64,000 bases of DNA, from NCBI GenBank assembly GCA_026770025.1, contig JAMXDE010000038.1, positions 372,001 through 436,000 on the forward strand, written 5' to 3'. Shown here one piece after another: positions 28,952-38,728 of this stretch. The notes under the pieces are model-generated. The model saw only the letters and a program-made list of their open reading frames with translations. It was not told the DNA's origin and did no database searches. Origin of the DNA: Craspedostauros australis. Taxonomy: Eukaryota; Bacillariophyta; Bacillariophyceae; Mastogloiales; Achnanthaceae. Every line of letters starts with the position of its first letter. The stretch's first letter is position 1. A program made the translations under genes and the position numbers.

Positions 28952-29511
28952 GGTGGCCGCGTCTCCTGTGCCTCTTCCAGATGCTTTGTCTTCGCTGCAA
29001 TGCGATGCAGTGGATGTTGTGGTTGGGCTTTGTATCCTTGTTTGTTGCGCTGACTGATGTTTGTGCAGTTGTTGTGTTGTGTTGGTGTTGTTCGCTCTTG
29101 GGATGATTTTCTCCTGTTCTCGTCTCAGAATGGCGAATGGAATCAATCTGATCGAAAAAGATGATAAAAATGGATTGGTGTTGGATGGAAGTCGTTGGAA
29201 AAGGAAAAAATAGTCACAAAACAAGATATTTTTTCAGATTGTTGGCAAAACATCAGCCATGTTCGCGGTTGTATCCGTGATTCAGGTATCTAACAAGACT
29301 CACGACCAACCACCAACCAAACTCGGAAAACGAACAACATCATTCCGACATCTCCGTCGTCGTGACGATCGACATCGTTGTGGACCGCAATCATCATCAA
29401 CATTGCCATCATCAACATTGCCATCATCATCGTCGCTATCGCCATTGGACATCAACGCAGATCATTGCAACGCATCCATCAATTCACGCATCGGCAGTCA
29501 AAACAACAACG
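28952..29511. other. Divergent promoter region PEX19/FCF2
   Basis: Head-to-head spacer of about 560 bp between the PEX19 and FCF2 start codons. It contains A- and T-rich runs at 29150-29235 and a repeated catcatcaacattgc unit at about 29392-29424. No separate gene is seen. Confidence 0.5.
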
Positions 29512-30396
29512 ATGAAACAAACAAGTCCAAGGAAAGCCGATGTTCGCGAGAAGAAGGCAGAGACTGCCAACGATGATGGCAGCAAAGCTCCTTCGTCAGC
29601 AAAGAAGAGCACAAGCGGCACTCCGCAGAAGCAGAAGCAGCAACAGAAGAATGATGAGCCCATCGTGATCCGCAGATCACAGACATTACCCACCAGTCAC
29701 CTCAATGCTACTGGGACGACGAAGCAGAGCAAGAAGAAGGGCCCTTCGAATGAACTGACGAAACTCATTCCAGGATACACGGCAGAACGCACGTTGCACG
29801 CATCAGCGTTGGACAAACACCGGCTGGGAATGGATGCACTGACCCAGAAAGCGCAGGCGACGGATCCCTCCACCAAACACTTCCTCGTGCACTCCGGAAA
29901 GCAACAGACTCACATGGCCGCCATGACCAAAACGAAGGGCGCCAGGAACAGCGGCAATGGTCTGCCCTCCACGTACCTCTCCGCCTACGCCTCCTTCAAG
30001 CAAGGCACCAAACGCATACCTGATGAGACAGCCGGTGCCGGCTGGTTCCACATGCAACCCGCCTCCCAAGCCGACGACGAGACTCTCAAAACTGATCTGG
30101 CCATCATCCGCAACCGAACCTACTTGGATCCCAAGCGCTTTTACAAATCGGCCGACATGTCGTCCAAGTACGTACAGCGTGGCACCGTTATTGAAGGTTC
30201 CGGCGAGTATTACTCGGCGCGCATGGCGAAGAAGCAACGTCGTGCCAATTTGGCCGAGGAGATGCTGGCCGATGACACGGCAACCGGCTACGCCAAGCGC
30301 AAATTCAAGAAGATGCAGCAAGAGCAGGATGCGGCCGCTCTGCGGCGCAAGCAGTCCAATCGGCGTCGCAAGGGTGGTAAGCGGGGGTTTGCATGA
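29512..30396 (+). CDS. FCF2: FCF2-like pre-rRNA processing factor
   Basis: FCF2 (DNTTIP2 in animals) is a nucleolar component of early 18S rRNA processing. The 294-residue product ends with the Fcf2 domain at about residues 174-265: GAGWFHMQPAS, then TDLAIIRNRTYLDPKRFYKS, KYVQRGTVIEGSGEYYSARM and the basic helix KKQRRANLAEEMLADD. The C-terminus is Lys/Arg-rich (KQSNRRRKGGKRGF). The first half is a basic low-complexity region typical of nucleolar proteins. The frame is open further upstream, but that part is His/Ile-rich and unlikely to be translated. The ATG at 29512 starts MKQTSPRKADVREKK, a sensible nuclear N-terminus. Single exon. Confidence 0.85.
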   Translation: MKQTSPRKADVREKKAETANDDGSKAPSSAKKSTSGTPQKQKQQQKNDEPIVIRRSQTLPTSHLNATGTTKQSKKKGPSNELTKLIPGYTAERTLHASALDKHRLGMDALTQKAQATDPSTKHFLVHSGKQQTHMAAMTKTKGARNSGNGLPSTYLSAYASFKQGTKRIPDETAGAGWFHMQPASQADDETLKTDLAIIRNRTYLDPKRFYKSADMSSKYVQRGTVIEGSGEYYSARMAKKQRRANLAEEMLADDTATGYAKRKFKKMQQEQDAAALRRKQSNRRRKGGKRGFA

Positions 30397-30650
30397 GAGG
30401 CGAACTGTGGTCGCCACCCTCCGCGCCTGCATGCGTAATGGTGCGATCGTCCAAAAATGTTGCGCTTCGATGGAATAGTAGTACGAGTGGTGGTGGCTCA
30501 AAACCATAAAACAAAGTTTCAGTTGGCACTCTCTAATGTGCAGTATCATCATCTGCCTGTGCAGGCTTCTTGTGTTTTGCCGCTGCAATTGTCCACTTCA
30601 CATTCCATGAAAACAAAGCTACCTTGAAAATGTGCAGTGCGAGCATTGCT

Positions 30651-32012
30651 TCAATCATCCTCGACGTCCTCATCAAACAACCGCTTTGCATCCTTGTCGT
30701 ACGCAAAGTTGACGTGATCGGTGAACCAAGGACGGGCGTACATGAGATACAGGATTCTTCTGGTGCGATTGGATAGATTCGCCGTGCCACGATGGCAGAC
30801 CCGATAATCGTACAGAAGTGCGTCGCCTTGCTTCAAGATGGGGCCAGCAACTTTGCCGGTCTTGGTATCATCCATACTTTGCGTCGTGCTCTTTTGAGAT
30901 CCTGGCAGGAACTCCGTGGGTCCCGATTGCGCCTTTCCGTCCTTCGTCTCCAACGGGATGAACACATTCAGCGCGTAGCATGGTAGCTGCCCATGAAAAT
31001 CCGCCGCGCCATCGCCATTGCGCGATTGTGCGAGTTCCGGAAACAACGGATGGCCATCTTGATGCCACGGTTGATCCTCGGAGCCAGGTTGATTCAGAAT
31101 GATGCCTGCATACACCAGTTTCACAGCATCATCGCCATCCGTGTTTGGCTTGGCGCTGCCGCCAAACAGGGTGCTGACGATGGGATAGATCTTTGGATTG
31201 CGCATGATATCGACATGATGAAACTCATCGTCGTCCAACACGATCACATCCATGCGTCCCTTGCACCGTGACGCGGCTTCCTTGAATCGGAATAATTCAG
31301 TATCCTTGCAGGATGCCGTCGAACCCGGCGTTGGCATGCATCGCCAAGGGATGCTGCGACGATCCAATGCGCCGTACAGTCGTCGTTCCAACGCATCGAC
31401 TTTGGGTGTGACGATGTTGTTCAGGACAGCACGGTCTATGACCTGACGCAGCACACAAACGCCGTGCTGCTGAATTGCGAAGGCCATTTCACGGATTTGC
31501 TCATCTTTGGGCAGCACGATTTTGTCGAATGGATTGGAATGACGCTTTGTGTTGCTTGAAGGATCGTCTTCGTCTTCGTCATCATCCTGGCCAAAGGCCA
31601 ATGGGAAATCCAACGAGGATTCCATGTGAGTGGCCTGTTCTTCACGCAACTGCAGAATCTTCTTCCGATCCATCTGAGGTTTGATGTTTTCGTCAGCTGT
31701 TGGCGAGCAACTCGCGCTGCGTTCATTGCTATTGGAGGCTGATGCAACTCTCTTGGGAGCCGCCGCAAACGTTGAATCATCGAACAAGGAAGCTGCACGG
31801 TTGTGCGCTGCCTTCGTTGGATCATCTGTGCTCGTAGATGGTGGTTGTACGGATGCTGCGGATGATCCAAAGATCGATGCCATCAACGAAGATGTTGAAG
31901 TCGGAGGTTTCGTCTCGGCTTGCCGTTTCACATCTATTGCATGCGATGTCTGCTTCGACGCATCGGCATCGCTGCTTCGCTTGCGCTTCTTCTTGCTCCT
32001 CTTCGATGGCAT
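30651..32012 (-). CDS. PhyH-type Fe(II)/2-oxoglutarate dioxygenase with nuclear-type N-terminus
   Basis: 453 residues from ATG at 32012. The C-terminal 270 residues form a phytanoyl-CoA dioxygenase-like fold: the iron triad is HQD in QPWHQDGHPLFPE (about 316-318) and the distal His in YRVCHRGTANLSN (about 406), and the 2OG-binding Arg lies in NRTRRILYLMY. Products of this family hydroxylate lipids, small molecules or proteins; the substrate cannot be told here. The first 180 residues are low-complexity and basic/acidic, starting MPSKRSKKKRKRSSDADASK with a nuclear-localisation-like cluster, unlike peroxisomal PhyH. The frame extends 30 codons further upstream from a non-ATG start, so the Met in 'gccATGcc' was chosen. 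It converges with FCF2, about 250 bp apart. Confidence 0.78.
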   Translation of the reverse strand: MPSKRSKKKRKRSSDADASKQTSHAIDVKRQAETKPPTSTSSLMASIFGSSAASVQPPSTSTDDPTKAAHNRAASLFDDSTFAAAPKRVASASNSNERSASCSPTADENIKPQMDRKKILQLREEQATHMESSLDFPLAFGQDDDEDEDDPSSNTKRHSNPFDKIVLPKDEQIREMAFAIQQHGVCVLRQVIDRAVLNNIVTPKVDALERRLYGALDRRSIPWRCMPTPGSTASCKDTELFRFKEAASRCKGRMDVIVLDDDEFHHVDIMRNPKIYPIVSTLFGGSAKPNTDGDDAVKLVYAGIILNQPGSEDQPWHQDGHPLFPELAQSRNGDGAADFHGQLPCYALNVFIPLETKDGKAQSGPTEFLPGSQKSTTQSMDDTKTGKVAGPILKQGDALLYDYRVCHRGTANLSNRTRRILYLMYARPWFTDHVNFAYDKDAKRLFDEDVEDD

Positions 32013-32506
32013 CGTGTCAATGTGACCGTCCTCTTCGCGGTATGGGTATGGTGCACGACCTGCTTGCTGTTTGTTTTGAAAGTCGCCACACTGTTGGAAC
32101 ATCGCTTGCGTCGAAGTTTGGATACGGTGAGGCTAAGGATGGCTGGCTGGTTGTGATGTCTCAAGGTCCATTCGTGGTCTTCGTGACTCGGAAGATACCG
32201 TGTCACACGAGCGTGATCCTTGGCAACAACAACAACAACAACAACGACCATGGATGACGAGGGGTGGCACGCATGCGCTCACACAACGCTTCGAAGCCAA
32301 CCCAAACAAGTAAGAAATCAAGCTACCGCGCTTGTGCCTGAGGTTGCGAATCAATAGAGGAGGTGTTGGTGTGCGGCGAAACACGCATTGCGTCGTCCAC
32401 AGTGGCTCCGCTCTGGTCGTTGCCAGTGCTACGAGAAATCTGCATCGGTCAACACATGCTGCATTGGAATGGGGCGCAGTATGGAGGTTGCAGGAGTGTG
32501 ATGTTC
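32013..32506. other. Intergenic with CAA microsatellite
   Basis: Upstream region of the dioxygenase gene. It holds a (CAA)n run at about 32225-32247. No gene is seen. Confidence 0.45.
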
Positions 32507-32775
32507 ACCTTGCCACAATGATGTGGTGGATGATTGGGGGGCGTTGTGTTGGTGTGTGTGGGGGGAGGGCGGCATTCTGCGACAAGCGCAAAAACACCTA
32601 GTCAAAAATTATAGACAGACTTGGTACTAGTGCACCAAGTGGAACGGGATCACGTACAGTCTGGAGTGTTTCATCCGTGTATTGACCAGCTCCTCCGTTC
32701 TGCTATTCTCCTTGCTGATCAAGAACAAGCATGTCTAAGGTAAGTATGGGTGTTGTTGTCGCGTCGCTCGCACAC
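32507..32775 (+). repeat. 269-bp dispersed repeat, copy 1 (ends with ATG exon and splice donor)
   Basis: 269 bp repeated at 40483-40751 with about eight mismatches and no gap in length. The repeat contains ATG TCT AAG at 32731-32739 directly followed by gtaagt, a perfect-looking splice donor. Before it are a tract of G and T, the motif aaaaacacctagtcaaaaa and a pyrimidine-rich stretch. It reads like a promoter, 5' UTR and three-codon first exon (Met-Ser-Lys) copied from some gene. I cannot identify the parent gene. The sequences after the two copies do not match each other. Confidence 0.75.
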
Positions 32776-33059
32776 CATGGCGGCGGCTGGATCGGTGGCT
32801 GCGATTTACCTCAACAGTAATTTCCACAATGCTCAACAGCATCCAGAAGACCCCCGGAACGCACGTTCCTGTGACTGTCGAGGTCTGGACGCTCGAGAAT
32901 GAACTATTGGCACCAAGCTCGTGTGATATACGATTGTATTATATAATACTACCAATCCCCTTTTCAAGTGCGGAGCGAAAAATGGAGGAGAGTAGATTTC
33001 AGACTACGGGTAATGGCTCATCTATTCGTTCTCAGCGCTGTTTGCCCATCCCCAAGGCA
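32776..33059. other. Intergenic, possible truncated downstream part of copy 1
   Basis: If the donor at 32740 is used, the nearest acceptor-like site, cctcaacag at about 32818, would bring a TAA directly after Met-Ser-Lys. A frame from 32829 has no convincing relatives. No gene is supported. Confidence 0.35.
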
Positions 33060-36000
33060 TCAATTCATTTCGCTCGCCTGTTCTTTCTTCGTCCCCTCAT
33101 GCATCAATCTCAGTTTCTCCACCTTCCTCATTGCACCCCATTCTCCATACAGCCGAATGGCTTCTTCCATTGCCTGATCGGCTGCATCGTCCATCCCCAT
33201 CCTTGTCAAGCCCTCCGAAAGGCGCTCATTCGCCAGCGCTTGATCGTTCGTGAAGCCGCAGCTCGTGGCGAGATCGATCGCATCCTTGAACTTGATGACG
33301 GCGGAGCCGAACTTGGATCGCAGCATCTTGTGTTCTGCTTGCACCAACGCGTAGCTATGTTGGCAGTTTGGGTTGCCCATGTCGGCCCACTTGCGGAGCT
33401 GCTTGCGGCAGCGGTCTCCTTGCTTGCGGTATGTGGCTGCTTTCGATTTGCTGGAGGCTGCGTAGCTAGCGGCATAACAGCAGATGCTGCCGTACGTTGT
33501 GCCAAGTGGAAGACCGCTCATTCCTGGGAACTTCTTTATGAATTCGTCAAAGGATCCAACCGAAGTGACTGCTCCGAGCTCAAAGTCACCGAAGAACACA
33601 GCAAGGATTTGTCTGTATGCGGCGAGCACAATCGCTGCGGCGTGGTCAATCGGTTCAGTTGGTTGCGCAAAGAAGGCATCTTCATCAAAGATGTCTCCCT
33701 TCAGCTTCGTTTCGCTGTTAGAAAGACCTCGGAGATTGCGAATGGACTGCCAACTTATGTTGAAGAAGTCCTTTTGCTCGAGGTGCGGCACATCGTTCAT
33801 GGAATGCAAACACCTTCGCATATCTTCGTCAAGTTGGGCCAGCGGTTCACCCGTGAAGAATCTGTTTTGCAGGTGATCGGAAACACTTCGAAAAGCCGTG
33901 TTGACATCACCGTATGCCATGCTAAGCTTGTGGGCTCTCCATAGGTGTGGCAACGTGGCCTTCGTCGGCTTTATCCAGTGTGTCATGCCGATACTTAGAT
34001 AGTAGATGACTTTGGCTTTGCAGATCCGGTTGGATTCTTGTTCCGTCATCTGCATGGCAATCTCGCCAATTGTTTCCGCAGTTTTGAAATCTCCCATCAC
34101 GTAACCGGAGACGAAGGCAAGGTAAGCGAGCGAAGTTGAGGAATGTGGGAGGATGCCGTACTTCAAAGTCCTCTCCACACACTCAAGGATGACCAAAAGG
34201 AAAAATTCCGGAAGAACGAAGTATGCAACGGCAACCAGTTGGTCCAGCAGCTCCATCACAGCCACTTGTGTTGGATCCGCACACAATGGCTTGCTTCGGA
34301 AGGACTCCACAGTCCATTTCGATGCCACTCGTTTCATCTTGAGAAGACCACGTATCAACTTGAAGTTCCTGCCGAGTTTGCTTGTGGGGAACCTGCATCC
34401 AAGTTGGCCTAACACAGACAGGATTGTTGGGATCGTCTTCTTTGTTCTGGTTTCGTTGGATTCGACGAACAAGCCGTCGATGAAGATACGGTACGCCCGG
34501 ATCTTGTCAAGGATGGAGCAATCCAATGACAGCACGCTCGAACAGTACCGCTTCATCTCGTCAATGTTTGCATTGATGTACGCGCATTCGGCGGCCGATG
34601 AAAAGATGTCGATGCTCTGATGGAGATGGGTCTTCCAATGATCAGCTGGCAACAGTGCCATTGCCGTCCGGAAATACTCCGCCGCAGCTTGGAATGCAGC
34701 GCATTCGACAGCGAGCTGACCGGCCTTGGAATTGAGCATGGCGATCCCCATGCGACGATCGGAGTGCTGAGCAGTGGCAGGCACGAGATCGAGCCTGGCA
34801 TTGATGAGGCCAGCGATCATGTGGACCTTGTCCTCTCGCATCTCACCCTTTGAGTATGAGGTGAGTAGGACATCACCAACTCTGTGCCGCAGCTCGGAGA
34901 GCTTGTCTTGAGGAACGAGCGACAACGCAGCTTCCTGGACTTGATCGTGGATGAAGGTGTATCGATACCCTTGCTTCCCATTGGCGTTGTTCGTGGGCTG
35001 TTGCTGAGTACCGATGCCCGTATCCTTCGTTCCAGACTTTCGGCGTTGAGAGGTGCGATGCAGATGTTGCTCGATGAGGCCTTCTCTCTCACAGACATCC
35101 AGACTTCGTTGAATACCTTCGTACGAGATGAGGTGCGCCTGTTGCCGTTGCAGCTCTTGTGACCGCTCCGATTGACGGAGGGATGAAGCACCATGCGACC
35201 GTTGTGATCCATCCGATCTCTGAGATGCATCCGATGACTGCGAAGATGGCATCAGCGCAGCATTCTCATCTGACGCCAACAGATCCTTGAAGAACACTCT
35301 GTGGTCAGAGTGGATGAAAAGCGCTCGGATCGCAAGGATCAGCCTGCGGTTCGAGAATGTGGATCCAAGGCATGCCGCGATCGGCAGCAGGTGACGAGCA
35401 GCGTCCAGACGACCCAGCTTCTGCTTCATCAGATCAACCATATTGGCCGTGGCGGATGACCCAGCCACGATCTTCTGCTCGTCCCAGATCCACTTCATCC
35501 CGCCGTCCTCGTCCACGGACAGCAGCTTCTCGTACACCAACGACTCGAGGAACTGCTTCATGAAGAAGATGTTGCCTCCAGTTTTGCGGTGCACAATGTC
35601 AGCAAGACCGTTCACGTCATCGTCGTTGTCGGGCAGGAGGATCTCGATGAGAAGGTGGCGGACGCTCTGCAACGGTAGATCTTGGATTGGGATGTCAAGG
35701 ACACGGATGGATCTCTCTCGTTTGCATTCTTGAAGAGCCGTGATCATGTCTTGAAGGTCTTGGCTTTGCTCGAGCTCATTGGATCTGAAGCATCCGATGA
35801 TCATCAGGGATGAGATGTCGCCATCCATCGCCCATGTCTGCATGATGTCGATCGATGCCTTGTCAGCCCATTGGATGTCGTCCATCATGATCACCAGCGG
35901 GCTGTGATTGCAGACGATCCGAAGGAATCGCTTGAGCGTGTGCTTGATTCGATCGGACTTCGCTCTGTATCCTTCTGTGATTGTGGCTGTTGATGGTTGA

Positions 36001-36950
36001 GCGGATAGATTGAGTCCATGAGCAGCCGATCCTGAAGTGGATGTGCTCATGAACGAAGACTGTTTGGTCAGAGATTGCTCACGAATGCCACGCAATGATG
36101 TGCTCGCATCTCCATCGGCACTTGCGCTGACATCATCATCGCTAATTTCTTGGGGGTCGTGGTCCTTGTTCTGTCGATCTGCAATTGTATTGCTGGCGCC
36201 TTTGCCGACCATCATCTCAAGTAGACCTGGAATGATCTTGTACAGAGTCTTGAGCTCCCTCGACGACAGGCACCGAATCAACGATTGGTGCCATGTCGCG
36301 AATCTTCGCGGATCATCCACTGCCGCATCAGCCATACGAGTATCCTCCTGAGGCAATGCCATGATCTGCTCCACCAGCTGGCCCATCGCGTTCTTGATGC
36401 CCGCGTAGGGTTCCTCCATCTGCTGGAGATCGAACTTGCCAGAAATGAAGAAGGCGAAGTTGTCGAGGCAGTGCTGCTTGTAGTGCATGGCGAGTGCGGA
36501 CTTGCCGCTTCCTGATGGTCCCGAGATGAAGCATACTGTCTTGAGACTTGTGTGATGGCGCTGCCCGCGACGTTGTTGTTTGTGATGCATCTCATCTTCA
36601 CTGTTGTGTTTGGAGGTGAAGCTATCACTGCTGCTACTGATGGTGATGCTGGTGTTATCCAGACTTCGCGTGCCTTGGGTGGCTCGCTTTCTGTTGAGCA
36701 TCTGATTGATGGCATTGGACAGCACCCGCTTCTCCTTGTCCCGCCCAACGATTCCAGCGCGGTCGAAGTTGAAGGCATAACCATGTTGATGGGCATCGGA
36801 GAGTCCGCTGTCGGTGAGGGAGTCTGTGTCTGACATGTTGGTCGATGGATCGTTGAGGCTCTTCGTGCTGCTAGTCTCCTTCTTGCGCAGCATGTTGGAC
36901 CGGGGTGTGTCCATCGGGGGCACTGTTGTCATCGTTGGGGTTGACATCAT
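33060..36950 (-). CDS. Large AAA-ATPase / STAND-type protein with helical repeat region
   Basis: 1296 residues, single exon. After a polar N-terminus of about 70 residues comes an AAA_16-type ATPase: GIVGRDKEKRVLSNAI, Walker A ISGPSGSGKSALAMHY (about 141-156), the family signature FFISGKFDLQQMEEPYAGI, and Walker B LVIMMDDIQWADKASI (about 350-365). Then come a winged-helix-like region and a long alpha-helical C-terminal half resembling TPR-type repeats. This resembles the ATPase core found in large Ser/Thr-kinase/GAF/histidine-kinase proteins and in stand-alone predicted ATPases of algae, which presumably act as signal-responsive scaffolds. No kinase, GAF, cyclase or response-regulator domain is visible here. 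The start is the first ATG (MMSTPTMTTVPPMDTPRSN). The role is not known from sequence. Confidence 0.78.
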   Translation of the reverse strand: MMSTPTMTTVPPMDTPRSNMLRKKETSSTKSLNDPSTNMSDTDSLTDSGLSDAHQHGYAFNFDRAGIVGRDKEKRVLSNAINQMLNRKRATQGTRSLDNTSITISSSSDSFTSKHNSEDEMHHKQQRRGQRHHTSLKTVCFISGPSGSGKSALAMHYKQHCLDNFAFFISGKFDLQQMEEPYAGIKNAMGQLVEQIMALPQEDTRMADAAVDDPRRFATWHQSLIRCLSSRELKTLYKIIPGLLEMMVGKGASNTIADRQNKDHDPQEISDDDVSASADGDASTSLRGIREQSLTKQSSFMSTSTSGSAAHGLNLSAQPSTATITEGYRAKSDRIKHTLKRFLRIVCNHSPLVIMMDDIQWADKASIDIMQTWAMDGDISSLMIIGCFRSNELEQSQDLQDMITALQECKRERSIRVLDIPIQDLPLQSVRHLLIEILLPDNDDDVNGLADIVHRKTGGNIFFMKQFLESLVYEKLLSVDEDGGMKWIWDEQKIVAGSSATANMVDLMKQKLGRLDAARHLLPIAACLGSTFSNRRLILAIRALFIHSDHRVFFKDLLASDENAALMPSSQSSDASQRSDGSQRSHGASSLRQSERSQELQRQQAHLISYEGIQRSLDVCEREGLIEQHLHRTSQRRKSGTKDTGIGTQQQPTNNANGKQGYRYTFIHDQVQEAALSLVPQDKLSELRHRVGDVLLTSYSKGEMREDKVHMIAGLINARLDLVPATAQHSDRRMGIAMLNSKAGQLAVECAAFQAAAEYFRTAMALLPADHWKTHLHQSIDIFSSAAECAYINANIDEMKRYCSSVLSLDCSILDKIRAYRIFIDGLFVESNETRTKKTIPTILSVLGQLGCRFPTSKLGRNFKLIRGLLKMKRVASKWTVESFRSKPLCADPTQVAVMELLDQLVAVAYFVLPEFFLLVILECVERTLKYGILPHSSTSLAYLAFVSGYVMGDFKTAETIGEIAMQMTEQESNRICKAKVIYYLSIGMTHWIKPTKATLPHLWRAHKLSMAYGDVNTAFRSVSDHLQNRFFTGEPLAQLDEDMRRCLHSMNDVPHLEQKDFFNISWQSIRNLRGLSNSETKLKGDIFDEDAFFAQPTEPIDHAAAIVLAAYRQILAVFFGDFELGAVTSVGSFDEFIKKFPGMSGLPLGTTYGSICCYAASYAASSKSKAATYRKQGDRCRKQLRKWADMGNPNCQHSYALVQAEHKMLRSKFGSAVIKFKDAIDLATSCGFTNDQALANERLSEGLTRMGMDDAADQAMEEAIRLYGEWGAMRKVEKLRLMHEGTKKEQASEMN

Positions 36951-38728
36951 GAGTATTGAAATTGCAGATTAGGCTTGCTGAGGTCCACTTTGCGGTGCCA
37001 GTTCCGGTTTCAGTTGGTGGTCTTTGTGTCTGCCTCTTCGCGATGTTGTGGACGTACGACTATCCTCGATCTCGTCACGAGTCTGCGCAGCGTTGTCTGA
37101 AGTCGTTGCACAAGACAATGACGGGCAATTGGAGGTTTTGAATCTCGTTTGGGCTTGTCTCTTTCTCCGCTCTCACGTGAAGCGCATTACGCTTCCGCAA
37201 CCAGACACGCACAATCCTCCTAACAAGTCCGTCACAACTGACAAGATCCATCACGAATCATCAATCAAGGCGGCTTTTCCATCAGAGCGTTTGACCCGAT
37301 CGACTCAACATGTTGGATGCACGACCCACGTGTGGTACTTGCCAGGAATCGGGTGTTTTGAAATACTGGGTTGCCGCACCTCCCAATAGTGCTTGAGATC
37401 GAGAGTCATAAAACCAGAAATTACCGCACCTCTCAATCTGTCCCTTTGTGAGACTTTGAAATGTGAGCCGCACTGCACCGTCCGGTACTCTTGTTAGTCG
37501 TGGATAAATACGAAGGAAAGACAGCCCATAGAACCCAATGACGTTTCCAATCGAGTCCCGCGTAACCCAACTTCGTGCTGAAGCAATAGTTTGAATCTGT
37601 ATAGACGTTATATTAGCGTTACGCATGTCGGTTTGTTTCTCTGTCATTGAGCACGGCTGGCGTGTTTCAGCTTGATTCAGAATCTGGCTCCGATTCAGAA
37701 CAGATTCAGACTTTCAGAACGGATTCAGAACCGAGTCAGAACTTCAGAACTTCAGAATTTTTCCATTCTGATTCTGAATCGAGAGTGTCTCTCCGAGTGA
37801 TCTCTGTGGGGGCTTCGTCGCAGACACGCGCACAAGTTTCTGTCTGTCTGTTGGCTTGTCCGGGCGCATCATGTCCAATCGCATTGTTTGCCCATGGAGA
37901 CACACGAGTGCTCTACTGAACGTGAACATGAACACAGAGAGAGTAGAACATGAACACAGAGAGAGTAACAGCCAAAATACTGGGTGCAACATTCACAACA
38001 TGTGTTGGCAAGTTCCGTGATTGGAAGCCTACGATCGTGGAAGATGGTATTGGTTGACAGTTGTTCATTTGCTATTTCATTACGTTGGTACTCCAATCCT
38101 CTTGGTGTCTCCGTTCTCTTGCCCGATGCTCTCAGCGCATCTCTCTGTTTCGTAGATTGGTCTCTGACTATGAGTCGGTGCGCAAGATCCTCTCTCGCTA
38201 TTCTTCGTATTCTCTCTCTTCTCAATGTTGCGTGTTCGTGCTACACGATACTCCGTGTTCGATGCGTACTCCGCATTCAACACTCCATTTGTTCAATACT
38301 GACTCCTACTCCATGAGTGTTTGCCACTTGAACTCCACCTTGTTTATCCATGATCTCGATGCCCTTCGGTCATTGAATCTTCACCTTCTGCTTCTGACAT
38401 GGAGACAGATGTCAACGTCAGGTGTCGTCTTCCTGTTCCTCCAGATGTTGCGTTCCATTGATGATGCAATGGTCCGTCAGATGATATTGTCATCTGGGGT
38501 TTAGTTGGGAGGTACCTCGAGCTTCGCTCGATACCATACGCTTCCATTGATGGATGGACGGACGATGTTCCTGATTCTCTCAGAAATCGTTGATTCCAAA
38601 TTTCCTCCAGAAATTCTGCTCATTTTCGTGTGTTCCATTTCCACTGTGAATTTGACAAATCACAGCATACTATAGACACGAGTGTAGTTGTACCGTCCAA
38701 GTGCGTATGAGAGAATAACGGGTGAACA
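36951..38728. other. Intergenic with short repeats; no gene seen
   Basis: It contains a cluster of degenerate gattcagaa units (about 37672-37785, giving chance Ser/Asp/Glu frames) and a 22-bp tandem duplicate gaacatgaacacagagagag at 37922-37967. I searched the plus strand by eye for the missing first exon of the DUF1501 gene downstream and found none. Confidence 0.5.
37672..37785. repeat. Degenerate gattcagaa repeat cluster
   Basis: About eight imperfect copies of cagattcagaa or cttcagaa are followed by one inverted copy (ttctgattctgaatc), so the segment can fold back on itself. Confidence 0.6.

Noticed and set aside
32829-32960. Idea that the sequence after repeat copy 1 is a remnant of an Sm-type snRNP protein (VTVEVWTLEN ... 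IRLYYIILP)
   Set aside because: Spacing between the two similar bits is far too short and the similarity is at chance level.
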